A stretch of DNA of 64,000 nucleotides, taken from positions 186,001 to 250,000 of the forward strand of contig NZ_JAFCMM010000002.1 of the NCBI RefSeq assembly GCF_018131225.1. The letters are read 5' to 3'. A model generated the notes under the pieces. It was not told the DNA's origin. It saw only the letters and a list, made by a program, of their open reading frames with translations, and made no database searches. The stretch is from Bradyrhizobium sp. U87765 SZCCT0048. GTDB taxonomy: Bacteria; Pseudomonadota; Alphaproteobacteria; Rhizobiales; Xanthobacteraceae. Below are positions 37,263 to 45,365 of the stretch, one piece after another; within the stretch, counting starts at the first letter, position 1; each line of letters begins with the position of its first letter. The position numbers and the translations under genes are program-made.

Positions 37263-38597
37263 TCATGCAGCGCTGGCCGCCTTCTCTGCCGTGGCGCTCG
37301 TGCGTGCAATCACCAGGTACGCGATGCCGGCGACGAGTGCGGCGGAAATCGCAGTGGACAATCCCGGCATCAGGTTTTCAACCGCGAAGGCGCACAGCGA
37401 CCCTATGCCCCAGGCGATGAACGGCCGGGCGCGCCAGTCTGCATCGGCCTGCGCGCCGCTGCGCAACAGATACTGGTCGACCAGGATGATGGCGCCGATC
37501 GGCGGCACCAGGATGCCGAGCAGCGACAGCCACTGGATGAAGAATGCCCAGACGTTGCCGGCGGCGACGACGATGCCGATCGCGCCAAGGATGACAGCCA
37601 TCACCCGCATGTTGGTGCCGAGAATTCGCGACCAGCCGGTGGCGGCATTGTAGAGGCAGTGCGAACACACCGAGCCGAGATTGGCGTAGAGGAACACGAA
37701 GGCGAGAATGCTGAGCCAGGTCAGCTGCTTGCCGTTCATGTAGCCGAACATGTTGTCGACGCCGAACGGGTTGGCGTTGGGCACCGCGAGCGCCGCCGTC
37801 ATGACGCCGCCGACCAGCATCGCCACGAGATTGGCGAACGGAAATGCACTGAAGGTGGCTGCAAGCGACGCGCGGCTGTTCGGCGCCCAGCGGTTGAAGT
37901 CCGCCGTCACCGTGCCGGCATCGATGAACAAGGCCAGCACCACGGTGAGGCCGACGCCCATGGACATCGAGGCGACGCCGTTGTTGCCGGCATAGTTGAG
38001 GATGGCGGATGCCGATGTGGTCGATGCCGCATCGATCGCGACCCATAGGCCGAGAATGACGAACAGCGGCACCGACGCCAGCCCGATCCAGTGCAGACCC
38101 TTCACGCCGACAAAGGTGATGCCGATATACAGCACGCCGGCAACGATGGTCATGGCGACGTAGTTGAGGCCGTACGTCGAGGAGATCAGCGCGCCGGTGA
38201 TGCCGGTCTGCACCGCATACCAGCCGAGCAGCAAGGTCGACAGCAGCCCCGAGGCCAGCACATAGCCCTTCTTGCCAAACACAATGCTGGCGATCAGTGC
38301 GAAGTTCATGCCGCGGTTGGTGCCGATGAGGCCGAGCGCGCCGACATAGGCGAACATGATGAGATTGCCGATGATCATGGCGGCGAGCGCCGCCTTGAAT
38401 CCCATGCCCAGCACCAGCAGCGATCCGGTCATCGCGCCGGTGATGATCATGGGAAAGCCGATCCAGACCATGGTGACGGAGAACGCGCTGCGGCGCGCGC
38501 TCAACGGCACCGGATCGTGCTCGTATTCGTGACCGAGTAGTTCGTCGATCTGCCCTTCGGCCTGGTGCACGATCCCTGTATTCGCCTCACTGCTCAT
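37263..38597 (-). CDS. NCS1-family permease (cytosine/purine/allantoin type)
   Basis: 444 residues with about 12 membrane segments. Start ATG 38597 preceded by a GGGGGG ribosome site. NCS1 features: the early SFSVTMVWIGFPMIITGA-like first helix (here SAFSVTMVWIGFPM) and DAGTVTADFNRWA, a segment typical of CodB-type proteins. Imports a small nitrogen compound with Na+ or H+. In this operon it may carry an amide, urea-like compound or nucleobase whose nitrogen is freed by the co-encoded hydrolases. It sits where Pseudomonas ami operons carry the unrelated membrane protein AmiS. Confidence 0.85.
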   Translation of the reverse strand: MSSEANTGIVHQAEGQIDELLGHEYEHDPVPLSARRSAFSVTMVWIGFPMIITGAMTGSLLVLGMGFKAALAAMIIGNLIMFAYVGALGLIGTNRGMNFALIASIVFGKKGYVLASGLLSTLLLGWYAVQTGITGALISSTYGLNYVAMTIVAGVLYIGITFVGVKGLHWIGLASVPLFVILGLWVAIDAASTTSASAILNYAGNNGVASMSMGVGLTVVLALFIDAGTVTADFNRWAPNSRASLAATFSAFPFANLVAMLVGGVMTAALAVPNANPFGVDNMFGYMNGKQLTWLSILAFVFLYANLGSVCSHCLYNAATGWSRILGTNMRVMAVILGAIGIVVAAGNVWAFFIQWLSLLGILVPPIGAIILVDQYLLRSGAQADADWRARPFIAWGIGSLCAFAVENLMPGLSTAISAALVAGIAYLVIARTSATAEKAASAA

Positions 38598-38695
38598 ATC
38601 GCCCCCCGATACTGTGTCGTGTGAGATGTGGAAGAAGTCGCCGTGGTCCGCCGCGCCGGCACGAACGAGCGTGCCGGCGCGGCGGCAGGCCGCGT

Positions 38696-39733
38696 TCAGC
38701 GATGCGCGGTACGCTGGTTGGGAATGCCCTCGATCGGACATTCCTCGGTGCCCACCGTTGGCCGGGTCATCGCCTCGACCTGGGCACGGGTGCCTTCCGG
38801 ATCGGTGATCCAGTTCTTGTAGAAGGTGTACGGACACACCGCATGGCCGCGGCTGTCGTCGCCGGAGTTGATCAGGCCGGTGTAGCCGCGGTGCATCAGC
38901 TTGAAGAGATGGTTCTGCGACTGCATGTTGCGGCGGGCGTCGCGGATCAGCGACACCGACAGCTGGGCGTACTGGATACCATTCTCCTCGGTGCCGCACT
39001 CGCCGAGCGTACGGCCGTCGAAGCCGATCAGGGCGGAGTGTCCGAAGTAGGAGTAGACGCCGTCGAAGCCCGAGGCGTTGGCCACCGCGACATAGCAGTT
39101 GTTGGCCCAGGCCATCGACTTCGAGATCAGGATCTGCTGCTCCTTGGCCGGGTACATGTAGCCCTGGCAGCGGATGATCAGTTCGGCGCCGCGCATGGCG
39201 CAGTCGCGCCAGATCTCGGGATAGTTTCCGTCATCACAGATGATCAGGCTGATCTTGAGGCCCTTGGGGCCATCGGAGACATAGGTGCAGTCGCCGGGAT
39301 ACCAGCCCTCGATCGGCACCCACGGCATGATCTTGCGATACTTCTGGACGATCTCGCCCTTGTCGTTCATCAGGATCAGCGTGTTGTAGGGCGCCTTGTT
39401 GGGGTGCTCCTCATGGCGCTCGCCGGTCAGCGAGAACACGCCCCACACCTTGGCCTTGCGGCATGCGTCGGCGAAGATCGCGGTTTCCTCGCCCGGCACA
39501 CTGGAGGCCGTCTCGTACATCTCCTTGGAGTCGTACATGATGCCGTGGGTGGAGTATTCCGGGAAGATTACGAGATCCATGCCCGGCAGGCCGAGCTTCA
39601 TGCCCTCGACCATCTTCGCGATGTTGCGCGCGTTGTCGAGAACCTCGGCCTTGGTGTGCAGCCGCGGCATCTTGTAGTTGACGACGGCAACGCCGACCGT
39701 GTCCTTGCTGCTCGAAATGTCACCATGCAACAT
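38696..39733 (-). CDS. amiE: Aliphatic amidase
   Basis: 345 residues, nitrilase superfamily. The catalytic triad falls at exactly the positions known for Pseudomonas AmiE: Glu59 (IFPEYS), Lys134 (YRKIMP) and Cys166 ([10 protein letters not shown]). It hydrolyses short aliphatic amides such as acetamide or propionamide to the acid and ammonia, in the cytoplasm. The length and near-colinear motifs leave little doubt. It is transcribed after the urtBCDE-type transporter genes and expected to be controlled by AmiC/AmiR encoded at the head of the locus. A short tandem repeat lies in its 90-base leader. Confidence 0.97.
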   Translation of the reverse strand: MLHGDISSSKDTVGVAVVNYKMPRLHTKAEVLDNARNIAKMVEGMKLGLPGMDLVIFPEYSTHGIMYDSKEMYETASSVPGEETAIFADACRKAKVWGVFSLTGERHEEHPNKAPYNTLILMNDKGEIVQKYRKIMPWVPIEGWYPGDCTYVSDGPKGLKISLIICDDGNYPEIWRDCAMRGAELIIRCQGYMYPAKEQQILISKSMAWANNCYVAVANASGFDGVYSYFGHSALIGFDGRTLGECGTEENGIQYAQLSVSLIRDARRNMQSQNHLFKLMHRGYTGLINSGDDSRGHAVCPYTFYKNWITDPEGTRAQVEAMTRPTVGTEECPIEGIPNQRTAHR

Positions 39734-39773
39734 GTGTTCGACTCCCTTTCAAGTGAACGACGTAAAACCCGTT

Positions 39774-39823
39774 AGACCGCCAGACCTGCAGACCGCCAGA
39801 CCTGCTTGGACCGCTCAATCTGC
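39774..39823. repeat. Short tandem repeat in the urtE-amiE gap
   Basis: Two exact copies of AGACCGCCAGACCTGC (39774-39789 and 39790-39805), then a diverged 18-base copy TTGGACCGCTCAATCTGC ending at 39823. The last 12 bases of urtE (TTAGACCGCCAT) match the unit, so the array seems to have grown from the gene's 3' end. Confidence 0.85.
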
Positions 39824-40516
39824 TTAGACCGCCATGTGACGCTGGATGAGATCGTCGGTGAGCTCGGCGATCGCCCCCTTGGCGACGACGCGCCCCTTCT
39901 CGAGCAGCGCGAAGCGATGGGATGCGCGGCGCGCGAACGCGACGTTCTGCTCGACCAGAACCACCGTGATGCCGTGTTCGCGGTTGAGGCGCGTGATCAC
40001 GTCCTCGATCTGCTCGACGATGTTCGGCTGGATGCCTTCCGTCGGCTCGTCCAGCAGGATCACCTTGGGCTGGGCGAGCAGCGCGCGGGCGATCGCAAGC
40101 TGCTGCTGCTGGCCGCCCGACAGGTTGCCGCCATAGCGGTTGAGGAAATCCTTGAGCACAGGAAACAGGTCGATGACCCATTCCTCGATGCCGTCGGGCG
40201 CTTTCGCGGCGAAGGTGCCGAGCATCAGGTTCTCCCGCACGGTGAAGCGCGGCAGGATGCCCCGGCCTTGCGGTACATAGGCAATGCCGGCCTTGGCGCG
40301 CTGGTAGGTGCGCAGGGCCGAGATGTCCGAACCATCGAGCGCGAGGCGCCCGGTGACGCGGTCCATCAGGCCGAGAATGCTGCGCATCAGCGTCGTCTTG
40401 CCGACGCCGTTGCGGCCGAGCACTGACAGGAATTCCCCGGCGCCGACCTTCAGGTTGATGCCCTGCAGCGCCCGGCTGTTGCCATAGAAGGCGTCGACAT
40501 CCGCCAGCTCAAGCAT
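39824..40516 (-). CDS. urtE: ABC transporter ATP-binding protein, UrtE type
   Basis: 230 residues. Walker A GRNGVGKTT, signature LSGGQQQQLAIARALL, Walker B VILLDEPTEGIQPNIV. The sequence type (ADVDAFYGNSRALQGINLKV) is that of UrtE/LivF. Start overlaps the urtD-type gene end by 8 bases. Partner of the UrtD-type ATPase in a urea or short-chain-amide transporter. Confidence 0.92.
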   Translation of the reverse strand: MLELADVDAFYGNSRALQGINLKVGAGEFLSVLGRNGVGKTTLMRSILGLMDRVTGRLALDGSDISALRTYQRAKAGIAYVPQGRGILPRFTVRENLMLGTFAAKAPDGIEEWVIDLFPVLKDFLNRYGGNLSGGQQQQLAIARALLAQPKVILLDEPTEGIQPNIVEQIEDVITRLNREHGITVVLVEQNVAFARRASHRFALLEKGRVVAKGAIAELTDDLIQRHMAV

Positions 40517-41261
40517 TGGTGATGCCTCCCGATCCGAGATAGGCGCGACGGACGTCGGGATGCGCCTCGACCTCCGCGGCGGTGCCTTCCGCCAGCAGCT
40601 GTCCCATGTGCATCACCGAGATGATGTCTCCAATCGCCTTGACGAAGCCCATGTCGTGCTCGACCACCACCAGCGTGTGCCGGCCCTTGAGCCGCGCAAA
40701 CAGCTCGGCGGTCTTGCGCGTCTCCTGCGCAGTCATGCCCGCGGTCGGCTCGTCCATCAGGATGAGCTCGGCGTCCTGGGCGACCAGCATGCCAATCTCC
40801 AGCCACTGGGTCTGGCCATGCGACAGGTACGATGCCGGCTGCTCGAGCTGGTCGGTCAGGCCGATCAGTTCGGCGAGACGCTCGACCTCCGCCTGCCCGG
40901 CGCGGCGCATATCCCAGCGCAGGTTGGCGAGCACGCCGGGCCGGCGCGCCCGCGCCACCTCGAGGTTCTCGCTCACCGTCAGCTCGCGGAACACGCTCGG
41001 CACCTGGAATTTGCGGCCGACACCGGCGCGCGCGATCTGGTGCTCCTCCAGCGCATTGAGCGCCGTGCCGTCAAACACCACGCTGCCCGAGGTCGGCTTG
41101 ACCTTGCCGCAGATGATGTCGAGCGCCGTGGTCTTGCCGGCGCCGTTGGGGCCGATCAGGCAGCGCAGCTCGCCCTTGCGTACGTTCATGGTGAGCTGGT
41201 TGAGCGCCTTGAAGCCGTTGAAGGACACGCAGACGTCGCGCAATTCGAGATGGGTGGTCAT
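40509..41261 (-). CDS. urtD: ABC transporter ATP-binding protein, UrtD type
   Basis: 250 residues. Walker A GPNGAGKTT, a signature of the UrtD kind, LSHGQTQWLEIGMLV instead of LSGGQ, and Walker B LILMDEPTAGM. Start ATG 41261 overlaps the urtC-type stop (ATGA). The LSHGQ variant supports UrtD rather than LivG. Confidence 0.92.
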   Translation of the reverse strand: MTTHLELRDVCVSFNGFKALNQLTMNVRKGELRCLIGPNGAGKTTALDIICGKVKPTSGSVVFDGTALNALEEHQIARAGVGRKFQVPSVFRELTVSENLEVARARRPGVLANLRWDMRRAGQAEVERLAELIGLTDQLEQPASYLSHGQTQWLEIGMLVAQDAELILMDEPTAGMTAQETRKTAELFARLKGRHTLVVVEHDMGFVKAIGDIISVMHMGQLLAEGTAAEVEAHPDVRRAYLGSGGITNA

Positions 41262-42394
41262 GCGCTGCCCTCCGTGGTCTGGCCGACGCTCTCGGCGACG
41301 CCGTGCGTGGCCTGCCGGCGCTGCGCGATCCAGCGCCAGGCGCCCTGTGCGAAGCCGGCGAGGCCCTTGGGCAGGAACAGGACGACGAGGACGAACAGCG
41401 CGCCCATCACCAGCGTCCAGGTTTCGAGGAATGCGGCGGATTCCGACAGCGCGCCCTGCATGCCCGCGACCAGCACCGCGCCGAGGAAGGCGCCGACGAG
41501 GCTCTGGCGGCCGCCGACGGCGCACCACACCACCACCGACAGCGACAGCTGCACGCCGAGGAAGGTCGGCGAGGCAAACTCCATCACCACCGTGTAGAGC
41601 ATGCCGGCGAGGCCCGCGATCGCTGCCGACAGCGCGAACACGAAGATCTGGTAGCCGGCGACGTCGTAGCCGAAGTAGCGCACCCGGCTCTCGTGATCGC
41701 GAATCGCCTGGACGATGAGGCCGGCCTTGGTACGGGTGAAGGCGAACGCGACCAGCAGGCTGAGCAGGACGCAGCTCGCCACCAGATAGTAGGTCGCGCG
41801 GCCGTAGGCATCGAAGGCAATCCCGAAAATCTCGAGCTGGGCGAGATCGGTGATGCCGTTGAAGCCGCCGGTGTAGCTCTGCTGATCGATGATCACGAGA
41901 TTGAGCACCACCATGGTGGCGAGCGTGATGATCGAGACGTAGACGCCGGTGACGCGACTGCGGAAGATGAACCAGCCGAGCGCGGCCGCGACCAGCGCCG
42001 GGACGAGGATGCCGGCGGCGAGCGCGAACGGCAGCGACTTGAACGGTACCCAGAACCACGGCAGCGACGGCACGTTGTTCCAGACCATGAAGTCCGGCAG
42101 GCCGCTCGAGCCGGTGTGCACCGGAATGGTCTTGAGCTTCAGCGCCATCGCCATGGCATAGGAGCCGATGCCAAAGGTCATGGCCTGCCCGAGATTGAGG
42201 ATGCCGCCATAGCCCCATGACAGCGCCAGCGATACCGTGAGAATGCCGAGCACGAGATAGCGGGCGATCTTGTTGAGCAGGAAGTCGTTGTTGAGGATCA
42301 GCGGCAGTGCGAACACCAGCGCGCAGACGATGAGCAGCGGCGCGATCTGGGTGCCGAGACGCTGCAGTCCGTTGGGGGAAGTCTTCGATGACAT
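41258..42394 (-). CDS. urtC: ABC transporter permease, UrtC type
   Basis: 378 residues, about 9-10 membrane segments, LivM/UrtC family (SWGYGGILNLGQAMTFGIGSYA, in family form). Start ATG 42394; the gap to the upstream permease gene is 16 bases. Translationally coupled to urtD. Confidence 0.9.
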   Translation of the reverse strand: MSSKTSPNGLQRLGTQIAPLLIVCALVFALPLILNNDFLLNKIARYLVLGILTVSLALSWGYGGILNLGQAMTFGIGSYAMAMALKLKTIPVHTGSSGLPDFMVWNNVPSLPWFWVPFKSLPFALAAGILVPALVAAALGWFIFRSRVTGVYVSIITLATMVVLNLVIIDQQSYTGGFNGITDLAQLEIFGIAFDAYGRATYYLVASCVLLSLLVAFAFTRTKAGLIVQAIRDHESRVRYFGYDVAGYQIFVFALSAAIAGLAGMLYTVVMEFASPTFLGVQLSLSVVVWCAVGGRQSLVGAFLGAVLVAGMQGALSESAAFLETWTLVMGALFVLVVLFLPKGLAGFAQGAWRWIAQRRQATHGVAESVGQTTEGSA

Positions 42395-42410
42395 GGACAG
42401 CAATCTGGTC

Positions 42411-43280
42411 TCAGGCGCGCACGCGCGTGGTGAACAGCCCTTCGGGCCGGAAACGGATGAGAACGACGATGGCGAGCAGCACCAGCGCCTTGGCCACGGT
42501 GTCGTTCTGCAGGAAGGCGATGGCGCCGGAGAGCTCGCCAAGGGCGAAGGCGCTGAACACCGTGCCGGCGAGGCTCTGCACACCGCCGAGCACCACCACC
42601 ATGAAGGCGTCGACGACATAACCCGTGCCCATGTCCGGCGACACGCTCTTGAGCGGCGACACCAGCGCCCCGGCGAGCCCCGCAAGGCCCGCGCCATAGG
42701 CGAACGTCAGCGCGTAGATGCGCTTGGCGTTGATACCGAAGGAGGCCGCTACCGAGCGGTCCTGCATGATGGCGCGCAGCTTCATGCCGACCGTAGTGCG
42801 GTTCATCAGCATCCAGGTCGCCGCGAACAGCACCAGCGCGGCGACAAACAGGAACACGCGATAGGACGACACCGCGAGACCGAACACATCCATGCTGTCG
42901 GCCAGCGACGGCGGCAGCTGGACATAGCGCAGCTCGCTGCCGACCATCAGCCGCACGCCCTGCTGCAGCATGATGCCGACACCCCAGGTCGCGAGAATCG
43001 TATCGAGCGGCCGGTTGTTGAGCAGACTGAGGACGTAGCGTTCGATGACCCAGCCGATCGCCGCCACGACGATGAAGATCGGAACGAGGCTCGCCAGCAG
43101 GCCGAGCCCGAAAGTGGTCTGGAACAGCCAGGCGGTGTAGGCGCCGAGCATGACGAACTCGCCATGCGCGAGATTGATGATGCCCATCGAGCCGTAGATG
43201 ATCGACAGTCCCATCGCCACGAGCAGCAAAATCGATCCGATGCTGAGGCCCGTGATGATCTGTTCGAAGAATTGGTCCAC
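42411..43280 (-). CDS. urtB: ABC transporter permease, UrtB/LivH type
   Basis: 289 residues, eight or so membrane segments, LivH family block GLSIIYGSMGIINLAHGEFVML. It lacks the long N-terminal extracytoplasmic extension seen in many proteobacterial UrtB proteins, so it may be closer to the short-chain-amide (Fmd) permeases. Confidence 0.87.
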   Translation of the reverse strand: MDQFFEQIITGLSIGSILLLVAMGLSIIYGSMGIINLAHGEFVMLGAYTAWLFQTTFGLGLLASLVPIFIVVAAIGWVIERYVLSLLNNRPLDTILATWGVGIMLQQGVRLMVGSELRYVQLPPSLADSMDVFGLAVSSYRVFLFVAALVLFAATWMLMNRTTVGMKLRAIMQDRSVAASFGINAKRIYALTFAYGAGLAGLAGALVSPLKSVSPDMGTGYVVDAFMVVVLGGVQSLAGTVFSAFALGELSGAIAFLQNDTVAKALVLLAIVVLIRFRPEGLFTTRVRA

Positions 43281-43346
43281 GCGCGTGTCTCCGTGAAGTC
43301 GGCCGCCGGCAGGGAGATGCCGGCGGCCGTCGTTCGCCCCCAGCCG

Positions 43347-44597
43347 TCAGCTCTTCTCGACGAGGCCCTTCTCGGTGCAGACCTGCCCGGGATAGGCGGC
43401 GTACGGCACCGGCTTCAGCCACTCCTTGGCTTCGACGAGAATTTCGAACTGGCCGTTGGACTTGGCCTGCGCGATCTTCGGCCACAGCCAGGTGTGCAGA
43501 TTCTCGCCTTCGATCCGCACCTTGCCCTGGGGCGCGATGGTCTCGGCACCCTTGACCGCGTCACGGATGTTCGGGGGCGTGATGTCGCTCGGCGCCAGCT
43601 TCTCGACTGCCTGCTTGAACAGGTAGGTCTGGAAGTAGCAGGCTTCCGACACGAAGTGCGTCACCTTGTCGGCGCCCCAGCGCTTCTGGTAGGCGGCGAC
43701 GAACTTCTCGTTCTCAGGCGACTTGTGCACCTGGAAATAGGGAGCGGAGGTGAAGTGGCCGGCGGCCGCCTCGCCGCCCATCGCCGCCACCTCGTTCTCC
43801 GAGGTGGTCAGGCTCGCCATCGGCATCTTCTCGGGATCGAGGCCCGCGGCGCGGTATTGGCGGTGCAGCGCGACCACCGAATCGCCGACCACGGTCGAGA
43901 AGATCACGTTCGGCTGGGTCGAGCGGATCTTGTTGATCACCGACGAGAATTCCGAATGGCCGAGCGGCACGTACTCTTCGGCAACGACCTCGCCGCCGTA
44001 CTTCTCCAGCAGCTTCTTGCAGTAGTTGTTCTCTTCCTTCGGATAGATGTAGTTCGAGCCGATCAGGTAGAACTTCTTGCCGAACTTCTTGATCAGCCAG
44101 GGGACGAACTCGTCCTGCTGCTGGTTCGGCACGGCACCGGTGTAGATGACGTTCTTGGAGCACTCGCGGCCCTCATAAAGGGTCGGATACCAGTAGAGAT
44201 TGTTCTGGCGCTCGAACACCGGCAGCACCGCCTTGCGGCTCGCGGAGGTGTAGGAGCCGAACACGCTGACGCACTTGTCGCCGACGACCAGCTTGCGCGC
44301 CTTCTCGGAGAAGGTCGCGGGATCCGATGCCGGATCTTCGATGATGGGAACAATCTTGGCGCCCTTGATGCCGCCGGCCGCGTTGATCTCCTCGATCGCC
44401 AGCAGCGTCGCCTTGTTCAGCGATTCCTCGATGATCGCCGTGGTGCCGGTGAGCGAGAACAGCACGCCGACCTTGATTTCACCGCCGGCGGCGCGGGCGA
44501 GATCGGCATTCTTGATCCAGATGTGCGGCAGGCCTGTTCCCGCGAACACGCCCAGCGCTGCCGCATTCTTCATCAAACTCCGTCGCGTAATACTCAT
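43347..44597 (-). CDS. Tat-exported amide/urea-type substrate-binding protein
   Basis: 416 residues. N-terminus MSITRRSLMKNAAALGVFAG is a twin-arginine signal; start ATG 44597 has AGGAGC about 8 bases upstream. The mature protein is of the AmiC/UrtA/FmdD type (IKVGVLFSLTGTTAIIEESL; LYWYPTLYEGRE; VIYTGAVPNQQ) and is closely similar along its length to the cytosolic AmiC encoded two genes upstream. Binds the amide for the UrtBCDE-type transporter. Its leader holds a strong terminator and two further hairpins, so expression is probably attenuated until AmiR acts. Confidence 0.92.
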   Translation of the reverse strand: MSITRRSLMKNAAALGVFAGTGLPHIWIKNADLARAAGGEIKVGVLFSLTGTTAIIEESLNKATLLAIEEINAAGGIKGAKIVPIIEDPASDPATFSEKARKLVVGDKCVSVFGSYTSASRKAVLPVFERQNNLYWYPTLYEGRECSKNVIYTGAVPNQQQDEFVPWLIKKFGKKFYLIGSNYIYPKEENNYCKKLLEKYGGEVVAEEYVPLGHSEFSSVINKIRSTQPNVIFSTVVGDSVVALHRQYRAAGLDPEKMPMASLTTSENEVAAMGGEAAAGHFTSAPYFQVHKSPENEKFVAAYQKRWGADKVTHFVSEACYFQTYLFKQAVEKLAPSDITPPNIRDAVKGAETIAPQGKVRIEGENLHTWLWPKIAQAKSNGQFEILVEAKEWLKPVPYAAYPGQVCTEKGLVEKS

Positions 44598-44723
44598 GCA
44601 TTTTGCTCCTGGAATGAAAAAACAAAAAGCCCTCCCGATGCGCGCTGACGCGAGCATTGGGAGGGCTTTGTTGCCGGTTGTCATGTTGGCGGCTGTGTCG
44701 CCGCCGGTCCCCGCTATTGGGGA
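44598..44723 (-). ncRNA. Attenuator leader, candidate ANTAR (AmiR) target RNA
   Basis: Minus-strand RNA between amiR and the binding protein gene. Hairpin 1 begins right after the amiR stop: UCCCC, loop AAUAGC, GGGGA (44723-44708). After 2 bases hairpin 2: GGCGGC, loop GACACA, GCCGCC (44705-44688). Both loops have exactly six bases, as in the dual-hexaloop RNAs bound by ANTAR proteins, and the intrinsic terminator follows. The loop bases do not match the A1/G4 consensus I recall (loop 1 has A1 but G at position 5), so binding is not certain. Confidence 0.6.
44616..44669 (-). terminator. Intrinsic terminator ahead of the amide transporter genes
   Basis: Minus-strand hairpin AAAGCCCTCCC / GGGAGGGCTTT (44669-44659 and 44636-44626), extended inside by an ATGC/GCAT stem with one G-U pair, followed by TTGTTTTTTC. 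The U tract ends 19 bases before the start codon of the binding protein gene, a position suited to attenuation rather than to ending an operon. Confidence 0.88.
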
Positions 44724-45365
44724 TCAGTGTTGCGGATCGTAGCCAAGCAATTCGAAGGAGTCAACGATGGCTGCAGCAACTGCACTCGCGGACACGCGAC
44801 GATCCATCGCTTGTCTGCGAATGAAGCTGTAGGCTTCGGTTTCCGGCATCTGCCGCGTCGCCATCAGGATGGCCTTAGCTCGCTCGACGGTGCGCATCGA
44901 ACGCAGATTCTCGTCGAGCTTTTCGATCTTGCTGCGCAGCCGCTTCTCGTAGCCGAACTGGCTGCGCGCCAGCACGAGGCTCGAGAGCACCGCATTCGAC
45001 GTGAACGGGCGCGACAGCACCGCGTTGGGCGTCGCATGGGACAACGCTTCTGCCTGAATCGCCTCGGTCTGCGGCACGATGACGACCAGCGCCGAGCGCG
45101 CATCACCGGGAATCCACGGCAGGCGGCGCGCGAGATCCGGACAGTAGTCGCAGTAGACGACATCGGCGTCGCCCGGCACGCTTTCGGGCATCGGCCACAC
45201 CTGGCGGACGCGCATGCGGAACCGCTGCAGCTCGCGCAGCAGCAGGCTGGTCTGATCGTCGACCGGCGCGACGACGACCACGCTGAGATCGGCGAGCTCC
45301 TGCACCATCGATTTGCGGCCGGCCATCTCGCGATTGCCGGCCGGCTTGCGCATGGTTTCGGTCAT
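44724..45365 (-). CDS. amiR: ANTAR-domain antitermination regulator, AmiR
   Basis: 213 residues. N-terminal receiver-like domain without the phospho-acceptor pattern (SVVVVAPVDDQTSLLLREL; DADVVYCDYC), a coiled-coil linker (KIEKLDENLRSM, about residues 143-154) and the C-terminal ANTAR three-helix domain (TVERAKAILMATRQMPETEAYSFIRRQAMDRR onwards in family form). In Pseudomonas AmiR is held inactive by AmiC and, when amide binds AmiC, prevents termination in the ami leader. Start ATG 45365 overlaps the amiC stop (ATGA), as expected for partners made in equal amounts. Confidence 0.92.
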   Translation of the reverse strand: MTETMRKPAGNREMAGRKSMVQELADLSVVVVAPVDDQTSLLLRELQRFRMRVRQVWPMPESVPGDADVVYCDYCPDLARRLPWIPGDARSALVVIVPQTEAIQAEALSHATPNAVLSRPFTSNAVLSSLVLARSQFGYEKRLRSKIEKLDENLRSMRTVERAKAILMATRQMPETEAYSFIRRQAMDRRVSASAVAAAIVDSFELLGYDPQH

